This document shows positions 17,353-26,831 of a stretch of DNA of 64,000 nucleotides, one piece after another. A model generated the notes under the pieces. It was not told where the DNA came from. It ran no database searches and was given only the letters and a program-made list of their open reading frames with translations. The stretch covers positions 1 to 64,000 of the forward strand of contig DIJC01000023.1 of the NCBI GenBank assembly GCA_002421005.1, given 5' to 3'. A program made the translations under genes and the position numbers. Each line of letters opens with the position of its first letter. Position 1 is the stretch's first letter. Source of the DNA: Enterobacteriaceae bacterium UBA5654. GTDB lineage: Bacteria; Pseudomonadota; Gammaproteobacteria; Enterobacterales; Enterobacteriaceae.

Positions 17353-18705
17353 ATGAGTTCATTAAGCAATACGGCGAGCGCCGCTGAAAAGCGGACTAAC
17401 GCGCGCTACTGGATTGTGGTGATGCTGTTTATCGTCACTTCCTTCAACTACGGCGACCGTGCCACCCTGTCGATTGCCGGGTCCGAAATGGCAAAGGATA
17501 TCGGGCTGGACCCGGTTGGGATGGGATACGTTTTCTCTGCCTTTTCCTGGGCCTATGTCATAGGCCAGATCCCTGGCGGTTGGCTGCTTGACCGCTTCGG
17601 CTCAAAACGCGTCTATTTCTGGTCGATCTTCATCTGGTCACTGTTTACCCTGTTACAAGGGTTCGTGGATATCTTCAGCGGCTTCGGCATCATCGTTGCG
17701 CTGTTTACCCTGCGCTTCCTCGTCGGCCTCGCTGAATCGCCTTCCTTCCCCGGCAACAGTCGCATCGTCGCGGCGTGGTTCCCGGCGCAGGAGAGGGGAA
17801 CGGCCGTCGCCATCTTCAACTCCGCGCAGTATTTTGCCACCGTTATTTTCGCCCCGATTATGGGCTGGTTAACGCATGAAGTGGGCTGGTCACACGTCTT
17901 CTTCTTTATGGGCGGGCTGGGGATCATCATCAGTTTCATCTGGCTTAAAGTGATCTATGAGCCGAATCAGCACCCGGGCGTGAACAAAAAAGAGCTGGAG
18001 TACATTGCCGAAGGCGGCGCGCTGATCAATATGGATCAGAAGAAAGATCAGCAAAAAGTGCCGATGAGCGTCAAGTGGGGGCAGATCAAGCAGTTGATCG
18101 GTTCGCGGATGATGATCGGGATTTATCTCGGCCAGTACTGCATTAACGCGCTGACCTACTTCTTTATCACCTGGTTCCCGGTGTATCTGGTGCAGGCGCG
18201 CGGCATGTCAATTCTGAAAGCGGGCTTTGTGGCGTCGGTTCCGGCCATCTGTGGCTTCGTCGGCGGCGTGCTGGGCGGGATCATTTCCGACTGGCTGATG
18301 CGGCGCACCGGCTCGCTCAATATCGCCCGTAAAACCCCGATTGTGCTGGGGATGATGCTCTCCATGGTAATGGTGTTCTGTAACTACGTGAGCGCCGAGT
18401 GGATGATTATCGGCTTTATGGCGATGGCCTTCTTCGGTAAAGGCATTGGCGCGCTGGGCTGGGCAGTGATGGCGGATACCGCGCCGAAAGAAATCAGCGG
18501 TCTGTCCGGTGGGCTGTTCAATATGTTCGGTAACATCTCCGGCATCGTGACGCCTATCGCTATCGGTTACATCGTCGGCACTACTGGCTCCTTTAACGGG
18601 GCACTGATTTACGTCGGTATCCACGCGCTGGTGGCGGTACTCAGCTATCTGGTGCTGGTCGGCGATATCAAACGTGTTGAACTTAAACCTGTAGCAGGAC
18701 GGTAA
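17353..18705 (+). CDS. gudP: Glucarate/galactarate MFS transporter GudP
   Basis: Major facilitator (anion:cation symporter family), 450 residues with 12 predicted membrane helices. The RYWIVVMLFIVTSFNYGDRA start, the PGGWLLDRFGSKRVYF loop 2-3 motif and the NSRIVAAWFPAQERGTA segment closely match E. coli GudP, which imports D-glucarate and related aldarates. First gene of gudP-gudX-gudD; gudX starts 2 bp after its stop. Confidence 0.96.
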   Translation: MSSLSNTASAAEKRTNARYWIVVMLFIVTSFNYGDRATLSIAGSEMAKDIGLDPVGMGYVFSAFSWAYVIGQIPGGWLLDRFGSKRVYFWSIFIWSLFTLLQGFVDIFSGFGIIVALFTLRFLVGLAESPSFPGNSRIVAAWFPAQERGTAVAIFNSAQYFATVIFAPIMGWLTHEVGWSHVFFFMGGLGIIISFIWLKVIYEPNQHPGVNKKELEYIAEGGALINMDQKKDQQKVPMSVKWGQIKQLIGSRMMIGIYLGQYCINALTYFFITWFPVYLVQARGMSILKAGFVASVPAICGFVGGVLGGIISDWLMRRTGSLNIARKTPIVLGMMLSMVMVFCNYVSAEWMIIGFMAMAFFGKGIGALGWAVMADTAPKEISGLSGGLFNMFGNISGIVTPIAIGYIVGTTGSFNGALIYVGIHALVAVLSYLVLVGDIKRVELKPVAGR

Positions 18706-18707
18706 AC

Positions 18708-20048
18708 ATGACCACGCAATCCAGCCCCATTATTACTGACATGAAGGTCATTCCGGTGGCCGGTCATGACAGTATGCTGCTGAATATCGGCGGCGCACAT
18801 AACGCTTACTTCACCCGTAACATCGTCGTGCTCACCGACAGCGCCGGTAATACCGGCGTAGGTGAAGCGCCCGGCGGCGAGGTGATCCTCAAAACGCTGA
18901 CCGACGCCATCCCGATGGTCATCGGTCAGGAAATTGCCCGCTTAAACCAGGTGGTACAGCGGGTTCATAAAGGCAACCAGGCCGCGGACTTCGACACCTT
19001 CGGCAAAGGTGCCTGGACCTTCGAACTGCGGGTGAATGCCGTCGCCGCGCTGGAAGCGGCGCTGCTCGATCTGCTCGGTAAAACCCTGAACGTGCCGGTC
19101 TGTGAATTGCTGGGACCGGGCAAACAGCGCGATGCGGTTACGGTGCTCGGCTACCTGTTCTACGTCGGTGACCGTACTAAAACCGATTTGCCGTATCTGG
19201 AGACCACGCCAGGCCAGCACGACTGGTATCACCTGCGCCATCAGGAAGCGCTGAACAGCGAGGCGGTCGTGCGGCTGGCGGAAGCCTCGCAGGACCGCTA
19301 TGGCTTCAGGGACTTTAAGCTGAAAGGTGGCGTGCTGCCGGGCGAGCAGGAAATCGACACCGCCCGCGCGCTGAAGAAACGCTTCCCGGACGCGCGCATT
19401 ACCGTGGACCCTAACGGCGCCTGGCTGCTTGATGAAGCCATCGCATTGTGCAAAGGGCTGAATGACGTGCTGACCTACGCGGAAGATCCGTGCGGAGCCG
19501 AGCAGGGCTTCTCCGGGCGCGAAGTGATGAGCGAGTTCCGCCGCGCCACCGGCCTGCCGGTCGCCACCAACATGATCGCCACCAACTGGCGTGAAATGGG
19601 CCATGCGGTGATGCTGAACGCGGTCGATATCCCCCTGGCCGACCCGCATTTCTGGACGCTCTCCGGCGCGGTACGCGTGGCGCAACTGTGCGACGACTGG
19701 GGGCTGACCTGGGGCTGCCACTCCAACAACCACTTTGATATTTCGCTGGCGATGTTTACTCACGTCGGCGCGGCGGCTCCGGGCACGCCGACCGCCATCG
19801 ATACCCACTGGATCTGGCAGGAGGGCGATGCGCGCCTGACTAAAAATCCGCTGGAAATTAAAGACGGCAAAATTGCCGTCCCGGACGCGCCAGGTCTTGG
19901 TGTGGAGCTTGACTGGGATCAGGTGCAGCGTGCGCATGAAGCGTACAAAAAGCTGCCAGGCGGTGCGCGTAACGACGCAGGCCCGATGCAGTATCTGATC
20001 CCCGGCTGGACATTTGACCGTAAACGTCCTGTTTTCGGCCGTCACTGA
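18708..20048 (+). CDS. gudX: Glucarate dehydratase-related protein GudX
   Basis: Enolase-superfamily protein, 446 residues, a paralogue of GudD in the same operon. It keeps the metal- and base-bearing motifs FKLKGG, VDPNGAW, AEDPCGAEQG and WGCHSNNHFDIS, so no catalytic residue I can recognise is missing. The E. coli orthologue is reported to be a poor glucarate dehydratase, so its true substrate is open. A 15-bp gap leads to gudD. Confidence 0.93.
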   Translation: MTTQSSPIITDMKVIPVAGHDSMLLNIGGAHNAYFTRNIVVLTDSAGNTGVGEAPGGEVILKTLTDAIPMVIGQEIARLNQVVQRVHKGNQAADFDTFGKGAWTFELRVNAVAALEAALLDLLGKTLNVPVCELLGPGKQRDAVTVLGYLFYVGDRTKTDLPYLETTPGQHDWYHLRHQEALNSEAVVRLAEASQDRYGFRDFKLKGGVLPGEQEIDTARALKKRFPDARITVDPNGAWLLDEAIALCKGLNDVLTYAEDPCGAEQGFSGREVMSEFRRATGLPVATNMIATNWREMGHAVMLNAVDIPLADPHFWTLSGAVRVAQLCDDWGLTWGCHSNNHFDISLAMFTHVGAAAPGTPTAIDTHWIWQEGDARLTKNPLEIKDGKIAVPDAPGLGVELDWDQVQRAHEAYKKLPGGARNDAGPMQYLIPGWTFDRKRPVFGRH

Positions 20049-20063
20049 TAAAAGGATGAACGA

Positions 20064-21404
20064 ATGACAACGCAAACTTCTACTCCCGTTGTGACCTCCA
20101 TGCAGGTGATCCCGGTTGCCGGGCACGACAGTATGCTGATGAATTTAAGCGGTGCCCATGCGCCTTTCTTTACCCGCAATATCGTCATCATTAAAGACAA
20201 TTCAGGGCATACCGGGGTGGGTGAAATCCCCGGCGGTGAAAAAATTCGCCAGACGCTGGAAGATGCCGCCAAACTGGTGACGGGCAAAACGCTCGGCGAG
20301 TACAAAAATACTTTAAACGCCGTGCGCAATACTTTTGCCGACCGCGATGCGGGCGGGCGCGGACTGCAAACCTTTGACCTGCGCACCACCATTCACGTCG
20401 TCACCGGTATTGAAGCGGCGCTGCTGGATTTGCTCGGTCAGCACCTCGGCGTGAACGTGGCCTCGCTGCTCGGCGACGGTCAGCAGCGTAGCGAAGTGGA
20501 AATGCTCGGCTACCTGTTCTTCGTCGGCAACCGCAAAGCGACGCCGCTGGAGTACCAGAGCCAGCCGGATGAAAAGTGCGACTGGTATCGTCTGCGTCAT
20601 GACGAAGCGATGACCCCGGATGCGGTAGTGCGTCTGGCGGAAGCAGCATATGAAAAATACGGCTTCAACGATTTCAAACTGAAAGGCGGCGTGCTGGCGG
20701 GCGAGGAAGAAGCCGAATCGATCGTCGCGCTGGCAAAACGTTTCCCGCAGGCGCGCGTAACGCTCGATCCGAACGGCGCATGGTCGCTCAACGAAGCGAT
20801 CGGCATCGGCAAATACCTGAAAGGAACGCTGGCCTATGCGGAAGATCCGTGCGGAGCCGAGCAGGGCTTCTCCGGTCGCGAAGTGATGGCTGAATTCCGT
20901 CGCGCCACCGGTCTGCCGACCGCCACCAATATGATCGCCACCGACTGGCGGCAGATGGGCCACACGCTGTCCCTGCAATCGGTCGATATTCCGCTGGCGG
21001 ATCCGCACTTCTGGACCATGCAGGGATCGGTGCGCGTGGCGCAGATGTGCCACGAATTCGGCCTGACATGGGGCTCTCACTCCAATAACCACTTTGATAT
21101 TTCGCTGGCGATGTTTACCCATGTAGCCGCCGCCGCGCCGGGCAAGGTGACCGCTATCGATACCCACTGGATCTGGCAGGAAGGCAACCAGCGCCTGACC
21201 AGACAGCCGTTTGAAATTAAAGGCGGCATGGTGCAGGTGCCGACCACGCCGGGTCTGGGCGTTGAACTGGATATGGATCGGGTAATGAAAGCCCATGAGC
21301 TGTACCAGAAACACGGACTGGGCGCGCGCGACGATGCGATGGGAATGCAGTACCTGATCCCGAACTGGACGTTTGATAACAAGCGCCCCTGCATGGTGCG
21401 TTGA
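20064..21404 (+). CDS. gudD: D-glucarate dehydratase GudD
   Basis: Converts D-glucarate (and L-idarate) to 5-keto-4-deoxy-D-glucarate. The 446 residues and catalytic positions coincide with E. coli: Lys205/Lys207 in FKLKGG, metal ligands Asp235, Glu260/Glu266 and Asn289, and catalytic His339 in WGSHSNNH. An AAGGATGAACGA site precedes the ATG. A strong terminator follows, although the glycerate kinase beyond it is pathway-linked. Confidence 0.97.
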   Translation: MTTQTSTPVVTSMQVIPVAGHDSMLMNLSGAHAPFFTRNIVIIKDNSGHTGVGEIPGGEKIRQTLEDAAKLVTGKTLGEYKNTLNAVRNTFADRDAGGRGLQTFDLRTTIHVVTGIEAALLDLLGQHLGVNVASLLGDGQQRSEVEMLGYLFFVGNRKATPLEYQSQPDEKCDWYRLRHDEAMTPDAVVRLAEAAYEKYGFNDFKLKGGVLAGEEEAESIVALAKRFPQARVTLDPNGAWSLNEAIGIGKYLKGTLAYAEDPCGAEQGFSGREVMAEFRRATGLPTATNMIATDWRQMGHTLSLQSVDIPLADPHFWTMQGSVRVAQMCHEFGLTWGSHSNNHFDISLAMFTHVAAAAPGKVTAIDTHWIWQEGNQRLTRQPFEIKGGMVQVPTTPGLGVELDMDRVMKAHELYQKHGLGARDDAMGMQYLIPNWTFDNKRPCMVR

Positions 21405-21409
21405 CACGG

Positions 21410-21440
21410 TGCCGGTTCCTGCGCGAACCGGCATTTTTTT
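21410..21440 (+). terminator. Terminator after gudD
   Basis: TGCCGGTTC (21410-21418) and GAACCGGCA (21425-21433) form a perfect 9-bp stem followed by seven Ts. Confidence 0.92.
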
Positions 21441-21490
21441 CCCTCCTTCGGATGTATGCTCACAGCAGTTAACACGCGTAAGGACAGCCT

Positions 21491-22633
21491 ATGAAAATTG
21501 TTATCGCACCTGATTCATACAAGGAAAGTCTGAGCGCCTTAGAGGTGGCGACCGCGATAGAACAGGGATTCAGCGAAATCTTCCCTGACGCGCAGTATGT
21601 GAAACTGCCGCTGGCAGACGGCGGGGAGGGCACCGTTGAAGCGATGGTCGCCGCCACGGAAGGACGAATAATTCATGTGAATGTGACCGGGCCGCTTGGC
21701 GAGCCGGTGAATGGCTTTTACGGCATTTCCGCCGACGAGCAGAGCGCCTTTATTGAAATGGCGGCGGCAAGCGGTCTGGAGCTGGTGCCTTCTGCCCGGC
21801 GCAATCCGCTGCAAACCACTTCCTGGGGCACCGGGGAGCTGATCCGTCACGCGCTGGATGCCGGTGCCCGGCATATCATCATCGGCATTGGCGGCAGCGC
21901 GACAAACGATGGCGGAGCCGGAATGGTGCAGGCGCTGGGGGCGAAACTGCTCGATGAACAGGATACGCAAATCGCCCAGGGCGGCGGGGCGCTGGAGACA
22001 CTGGTGCGGATAGATATCAGCGCGCTGGACCCGCGTCTGGCGGAATGCCGGATTGAAGTGGCCTGCGACGTGACCAATACCCTGACCGGCGAAAAAGGTG
22101 CGACGGCGGTTTTCGGCCCGCAGAAAGGCGCGACGAAGACGATGATCCCCCGGCTGGATGGCGCGCTGGAGCACTTCGCGCAGATTATCGCCCGCGATCT
22201 GGATATTCAGGTGCTGGATCTGGCGGGCGGCGGTGCGGCTGGCGGCATGGGCGCGGCGCTGTACGCGTTTTGCGGCGCGCAACTGCGTCAGGGCATTGAA
22301 ATTGTTACCGACGCGCTGAAGCTGGACCAGCAGGTTGCGGATGCGGATTTAGTGATCACCGGCGAAGGGCGCATCGACAGTCAGACCATTCACGGCAAAG
22401 TCCCGGTGGGCGTCGCCCGGATAGCAAAACGCTATAACAAACCGGTGATCGGCATTGCCGGAAGCCTGACGGCTGACGTCGGCGTGGTTCATGAACACGG
22501 ACTGGATGCGGTATTTAGCGTGCTGTACACCATTTGCACGCTGGAAGAGGCGCTGGATAACGCGGGTGAAAACGTGCGCATGAGCGCACGCAATATTGCC
22601 GCCGTGCTGAAAGCCGGGCAAAGCCTGGCATAA
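21491..22633 (+). CDS. garK: Glycerate 2-kinase (GarK/GlxK family)
   Basis: Phosphorylates D-glycerate at O2, the last step of aldarate breakdown (glucarate to pyruvate plus tartronate semialdehyde, then glycerate, then 2-phosphoglycerate). The 380 residues match the family (about 381). Characteristic blocks are MKIVIAPDSYKESLSA, LADGGEGTVEAM, GIGGSATNDGGAGMVQALG, GPQKGA and VITGEGRIDSQ. In E. coli K-12 garK lies in another operon; here it sits after gudD, behind a terminator. GarK and the paralogue GlxK cannot be separated with certainty by eye, so the symbol is provisional. Confidence 0.88.
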   Translation: MKIVIAPDSYKESLSALEVATAIEQGFSEIFPDAQYVKLPLADGGEGTVEAMVAATEGRIIHVNVTGPLGEPVNGFYGISADEQSAFIEMAAASGLELVPSARRNPLQTTSWGTGELIRHALDAGARHIIIGIGGSATNDGGAGMVQALGAKLLDEQDTQIAQGGGALETLVRIDISALDPRLAECRIEVACDVTNTLTGEKGATAVFGPQKGATKTMIPRLDGALEHFAQIIARDLDIQVLDLAGGGAAGGMGAALYAFCGAQLRQGIEIVTDALKLDQQVADADLVITGEGRIDSQTIHGKVPVGVARIAKRYNKPVIGIAGSLTADVGVVHEHGLDAVFSVLYTICTLEEALDNAGENVRMSARNIAAVLKAGQSLA

Positions 22634-22640
22634 TGCTTTC

Positions 22641-22665
22641 AGGCCGGATCATCCTCCGGCCTTTT
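22641..22665 (+). terminator. Terminator after the glycerate kinase
   Basis: AGGCCGGA (22641-22648) and TCCGGCCT (22655-22662) form an 8-bp stem, then TTTCG. It lies between the convergent glycerate kinase and barA. Confidence 0.75.
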
Positions 22666-22672
22666 CGCAAGT

Positions 22673-25423
22673 TTAACCCCGGGCGAGATGCGCGCCCGCT
22701 TCCCGCGTCACATTGTCGATTTCATCTACCAGCTCCAGCAGTTCCGGCTCCAGCTCATCAGCGGGCGTGCCGCTGCGTAACTGTTGTTCAATTAACTGAC
22801 AGAGGTTTTTCAGGCACGGCACCCCGCTGTAGCCGCAGCTACCATGCAGTTTATGAATAATATCCACCAGGCTGTCGCTGCTTTCGCCCGCAAGCTGTTG
22901 CTCCACGCGGGCGCGAACTTCCGGCAGGAATTGCACCAGCATCTGAAGCATCTCACGGGCGAGATCCGCTTTGCCCGCCGCCTGGCGCAGGGCCAGATCC
23001 CAGTCCAGAGTGGCGTTCTGATTCACAGGGATCTCTACCGCTTCGGGCCGATTCACCGCCATCTGCGGACCGGGCTTATAGCGCAGCAGCATGTTATGCA
23101 GCTTATTCTCTTCAATGGGCTTCGCCAGATAGTCATTCATCCCTGCGCCGAGCAGTTTCTCTTTTTGCCCGGCCATCGCGTGCGCGGTCACGGCCACAAT
23201 CGGCGTTTGCTGCTGGTGAGGAATTTGACGAATTAATTCGCAGGCGCGAATGCCGTCCATTTCCGGCATCTGAATATCCATCAGAATCGCATCAAACTGC
23301 ATCTGCTTCGCGCGGTTGACCGCTTCCTGCCCGCTATCGCACAGTTCTACGTGCAGCACCAGATCGTCGAGAAGCGCGCCAATCAGCTTCAGGTTGGCGG
23401 GATTATCGTCCACCGCCATCACCGACATCGCCAGCTTGTTATCGTCAGCCAGCGGCGGCGGGACGTTGCTGATGCGGCAAAACTCCGTCAGCGCGGGCAG
23501 CAGCCGCACCGGGGTTAATGGCTTGAGCAGGCAGGCCGCCGCGCCGTCCTGCTTCAGCGCCTCCGCATTCACCTGCGCATGGCACGGCAGCGCCAGCAGC
23601 AGATAGTCAGTCATCGCCCGCGCTCGCACCAGTTTTTCCTGATGCATACTCAGTTCGCGCACCGCCACCGGCACGCCGATCAGCAGAATATCGTAGCGAT
23701 CCTCCGGCAGTGCGGCGAGGGTCGGGCTGTAAATCACGTCCAGCGGCGTGGTCGTCAGTAAATCAAGAGTCGATTGCGCGGCGGTGGCGTTCGCCTCAAC
23801 GTAAGCCAGGCGTTTACCGATCAGGCACTGGGTCATCGGCCCTTCCGAAATAACGTTCGGATTGAGGTCCAGGCTCAGGTGGAACCAGAACGTGGAGCCG
23901 CGATTCGGCTGGCTGTGGAACGAAATATCGCCGCCCATTTCGTTGACCAGACGCTGGGTGATAGCCAGTCCCAGCCCCGTGCCGCCGTGGCGACGGGAGA
24001 TGCTGGCGTCGGCCTGACGAAAGGCCTGGAACAGCCGCGACTGGTCAGCCTCCGGGATGCCGATCCCGGTATCGCGGATCTGCACCTCGAGCTGGACGTT
24101 GGTATGACTGAGCGCGCGCTTATCGACCACAATGTCGATATTTCCATGCTCGGTAAATTTAATCGCATTCCCCAGCAGATTGGTAATGACCTGCTGAAGA
24201 CGCAGCGGATCGCCGATAACGTTATCCGGCACGTCATTTTTAATGTTCAGCGTCAGCTCAAGACCTTTATCGTGCGCCGCTTGCGCCAGCAGCGTCACCA
24301 CTTCATCCAGCAGGCTGCGCAGCGGGAACGGAATGCTCTCCAGCAGAAGCTTACCGGCCTCCAGTTTGGAGAAGTCCAGCACGTCATTAATGATGGTCAG
24401 CAGGTTATTGGCAGAGCGCTCGATGGTATTGAGGTGATCGCGCTGGGTCGGATTGAGCTCGGTTTTCAGCGTCAGACGGGTAAAGCCAATCACCCCGTTC
24501 AGCGGCGTGCGCAGCTCGTGCGACATATTGGCGAGGAATTCGGATTTAATGCGCGCCGCTTCCTGAGCGCGTTTTTTCGCCAGACCCAGTTCGACGTTCT
24601 GGATCTCCATCTGCTCAAGGGTTTCGCGCAAATCAGAGGTTGCCTGATCGACGTTGTGCTGCATCTCTTCGTGGTAGGCCGCCAGCGACATCGCCATCGA
24701 GTTGATGCCGTTTTTCAGCATATCCAGCTCGCCCAGCATAAAACCTTCCACCCGGCTATCAAGCTGCCCGCGACGAATACGGTCAACGGTATTCACCATA
24801 TTGCGGATCGGGCTGGTCACGTCACGCATTAACCGCCAGCCGAACACCAGCGCGATACCGATGCAGAACAGCATCATCAGGGTGGAAATAATAATTTCCT
24901 GATACTGCTGAAGCCGTACCGATTTTAAATCCAGCTCCAGCGCCACGTAACCGAGCATATTGTCCGGCGCTTTGGCGTCGGAGGTGGCGGATTCATCGGG
25001 TGAATAGCTTTCTGACAAAATGGGCGTGCGCAGGATCATCATATCCCCTGAGCGGACGACTTTCAGGCGACGCGGCCAGGCTTCGTCATTGGACAGGCGC
25101 AGCACGTCAGGGTCAAGATGATAATTTGAGGTCACAAACAGCCGATTGTGTTCATCATAGACCGAAATCGCCCGTACAATATCGGAGTGGCGGCGGTGCA
25201 GAACGCTGATTAACTGCACGAGCGATTCGCGGTTTTGCAGATTCATCCCGTATTCGCTGGAGACGGCCAGCGGTTCAATAATGCTGGCTCCGGCATCTTC
25301 AAGCTGGCGCTGTAGATCGTTATAACGATGGACAACAAAGAAGATACTGAGCAGCAAACCGATTAGCACGGTAGGGGCCAGGATCAAAATCATCATGCGA
25401 GCACGCAGGCTGTAGTTGGTCAT
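22673..25423 (-). CDS. barA: Hybrid sensor histidine kinase BarA
   Basis: Tripartite inner-membrane sensor kinase of 916 residues that phosphorylates UvrY in response to short-chain carboxylates. In order: TM1 (about 10-31), periplasmic loop, TM2 (about 175-195), HAMP, HisKA with FLANMSHELRTPLNG (His near residue 300), HATPase with DTGIGIPEADQSRLF and GGTGLGLAIT, a degenerate receiver-like stretch, a receiver with VMAVDDNPANLKL and DAILMDIQMPEMDG, and C-terminal HPt with IHKLHGSCGYSGVP. The target RNA gene csrB is 8 kb away. Confidence 0.96.
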   Translation of the reverse strand: MTNYSLRARMMILILAPTVLIGLLLSIFFVVHRYNDLQRQLEDAGASIIEPLAVSSEYGMNLQNRESLVQLISVLHRRHSDIVRAISVYDEHNRLFVTSNYHLDPDVLRLSNDEAWPRRLKVVRSGDMMILRTPILSESYSPDESATSDAKAPDNMLGYVALELDLKSVRLQQYQEIIISTLMMLFCIGIALVFGWRLMRDVTSPIRNMVNTVDRIRRGQLDSRVEGFMLGELDMLKNGINSMAMSLAAYHEEMQHNVDQATSDLRETLEQMEIQNVELGLAKKRAQEAARIKSEFLANMSHELRTPLNGVIGFTRLTLKTELNPTQRDHLNTIERSANNLLTIINDVLDFSKLEAGKLLLESIPFPLRSLLDEVVTLLAQAAHDKGLELTLNIKNDVPDNVIGDPLRLQQVITNLLGNAIKFTEHGNIDIVVDKRALSHTNVQLEVQIRDTGIGIPEADQSRLFQAFRQADASISRRHGGTGLGLAITQRLVNEMGGDISFHSQPNRGSTFWFHLSLDLNPNVISEGPMTQCLIGKRLAYVEANATAAQSTLDLLTTTPLDVIYSPTLAALPEDRYDILLIGVPVAVRELSMHQEKLVRARAMTDYLLLALPCHAQVNAEALKQDGAAACLLKPLTPVRLLPALTEFCRISNVPPPLADDNKLAMSVMAVDDNPANLKLIGALLDDLVLHVELCDSGQEAVNRAKQMQFDAILMDIQMPEMDGIRACELIRQIPHQQQTPIVAVTAHAMAGQKEKLLGAGMNDYLAKPIEENKLHNMLLRYKPGPQMAVNRPEAVEIPVNQNATLDWDLALRQAAGKADLAREMLQMLVQFLPEVRARVEQQLAGESSDSLVDIIHKLHGSCGYSGVPCLKNLCQLIEQQLRSGTPADELEPELLELVDEIDNVTREAGAHLARG

Positions 25424-25480
25424 GGAGTTCCGTTATGGGACAATTAGAGTCATTCTGTATGATTGAGAAAATTCTCGACG

Positions 25481-26779
25481 ATGGCGCAATTCTACTCTGC
25501 AAAACGACGCGTGACGACGCGTCAGATCATAACCGTGACGGTAAATGACCTCGATCCTTTCGGCCAGGGCGTTGCCCGCCATCATGGAAAAGCGTTATTC
25601 ATTGCGGGCCTGCTGCCGCAGGAGAGCGCGGAAGTCGTTATTACCGGAGACAAAAAGCAGTATGCCCAGGCGCAGGTAAAACGTCGACTGAACGACAGCC
25701 CGGAGCGCGTTACCCCACGCTGCCCGCATTTTGGCATCTGCGGTGGCTGTCAGCAGCAGCACGCCAGCGTTCCGCTTCAGCAGCGCAGCAAGCAAGCGGC
25801 GCTTTCCCGACTGATGAAGCGTGAGGTGGATGAAATCATTGCCGCCGAGCCGTGGGGTTACCGCCGCCGCGCGCGGCTGAGTCTGAATTATCAGCCGAAA
25901 ACCCAGCGCTTACAGATGGGGTTTCGTAAAATCAGCGCCAGCGATATCGTGGATATACATCAGTGCCCCGTTTTGGTGCCCCGTCTTGAAGCATTACTTC
26001 CGGCCCTGCGTGAGTGTCTCACCGATTTAAAAAGCGCACGTCATCTGGGGCATGTGGAACTGGTGCTGGCCGACAACGGCCCGCTGATGATCCTGCGCCA
26101 TACAGCGCCGCTTCCTGTTGCCGATAAAGAAAAACTGGAACGCTTTTCGCATTCTCACGACCTTGCGCTGTACCTTGCGCCGCAAAGCGAGATACTGGAA
26201 CCCTTAACGGCGAATCAGCCCTGGTATCAGTCCGGCGGACTACGCTTAGCGTTTAGCCCGCGCGATTTTATTCAGGTCAACGATGCGGTGAATCAGCAAA
26301 TGGTGGCGACCGCGCTGGCATGGCTGGATGTGAAGCCTGACGACCGGGTGCTGGATCTGTTCTGCGGAATGGGGAATTTTACGCTACCTTTGGCGCAGCG
26401 GGCGGCAAGCGTGGTGGGCGTAGAAGGCGTGGCAGCGCTGGTGGCGAAAGGTCAGCAGAATGCCGCACAAAATGAATTGCATAATGTAACGTTTTTTCAT
26501 GAGAATCTTGAAGAGGATGTTACGCAACAGCCGTGGGCACAGCACGGATTTGATAAAATACTGCTCGACCCGGCCCGCGCCGGTGCGCCGGGAGTAATGC
26601 AGCATATAATAAAATTAGCCCCGGAACGGGTGGTTTACGTTTCCTGTAACCCGGCGACGCTTGCGCGAGACAGCGAAGCGTTGCTGGCCGCCGGATATCA
26701 AATCCAGCGGCTGGCGATGCTTGATATGTTCCCGCATACGGGGCATCTGGAATCAATGGTGTTATTTGAGCGCCAATAA
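25481..26779 (+). CDS. rlmD: 23S rRNA m5U1939 methyltransferase RlmD
   Basis: RNA m5U methyltransferase with a 4Fe-4S cluster. The protein is 432 residues. An N-terminal TRAM domain (about 15-70) precedes the cluster cysteines CPHFGICGGC plus a later Cys in HQCPVL. The C-terminal SAM domain has LDLFCGMGNFTLPLA, LLDPARAGAPG, and the catalytic nucleophile in VYVSCNPATLARD. The ATG at 25481 gives MAQFYSAKRR, the family start; a frame six codons longer is rejected. It is divergent from barA and 52 bp before relA. Confidence 0.96.
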   Translation: MAQFYSAKRRVTTRQIITVTVNDLDPFGQGVARHHGKALFIAGLLPQESAEVVITGDKKQYAQAQVKRRLNDSPERVTPRCPHFGICGGCQQQHASVPLQQRSKQAALSRLMKREVDEIIAAEPWGYRRRARLSLNYQPKTQRLQMGFRKISASDIVDIHQCPVLVPRLEALLPALRECLTDLKSARHLGHVELVLADNGPLMILRHTAPLPVADKEKLERFSHSHDLALYLAPQSEILEPLTANQPWYQSGGLRLAFSPRDFIQVNDAVNQQMVATALAWLDVKPDDRVLDLFCGMGNFTLPLAQRAASVVGVEGVAALVAKGQQNAAQNELHNVTFFHENLEEDVTQQPWAQHGFDKILLDPARAGAPGVMQHIIKLAPERVVYVSCNPATLARDSEALLAAGYQIQRLAMLDMFPHTGHLESMVLFERQ

Positions 26780-26831
26780 ATTGTAGCGGCTTGCTGAATC
26801 CGGCAGGCCCGGTCCCTGAAAGGAGAGGACG

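Noticed and set aside
17150..17356. 68-residue frame upstream of gudP
   Set aside because: Runs into the gudP start, has atypical composition and no clear ribosome site.
20313..21434. 373-residue frame opposite gudD (and 18942-20126 opposite gudX)
   Set aside because: Mutually similar only because gudX and gudD are paralogues; antisense shadows.
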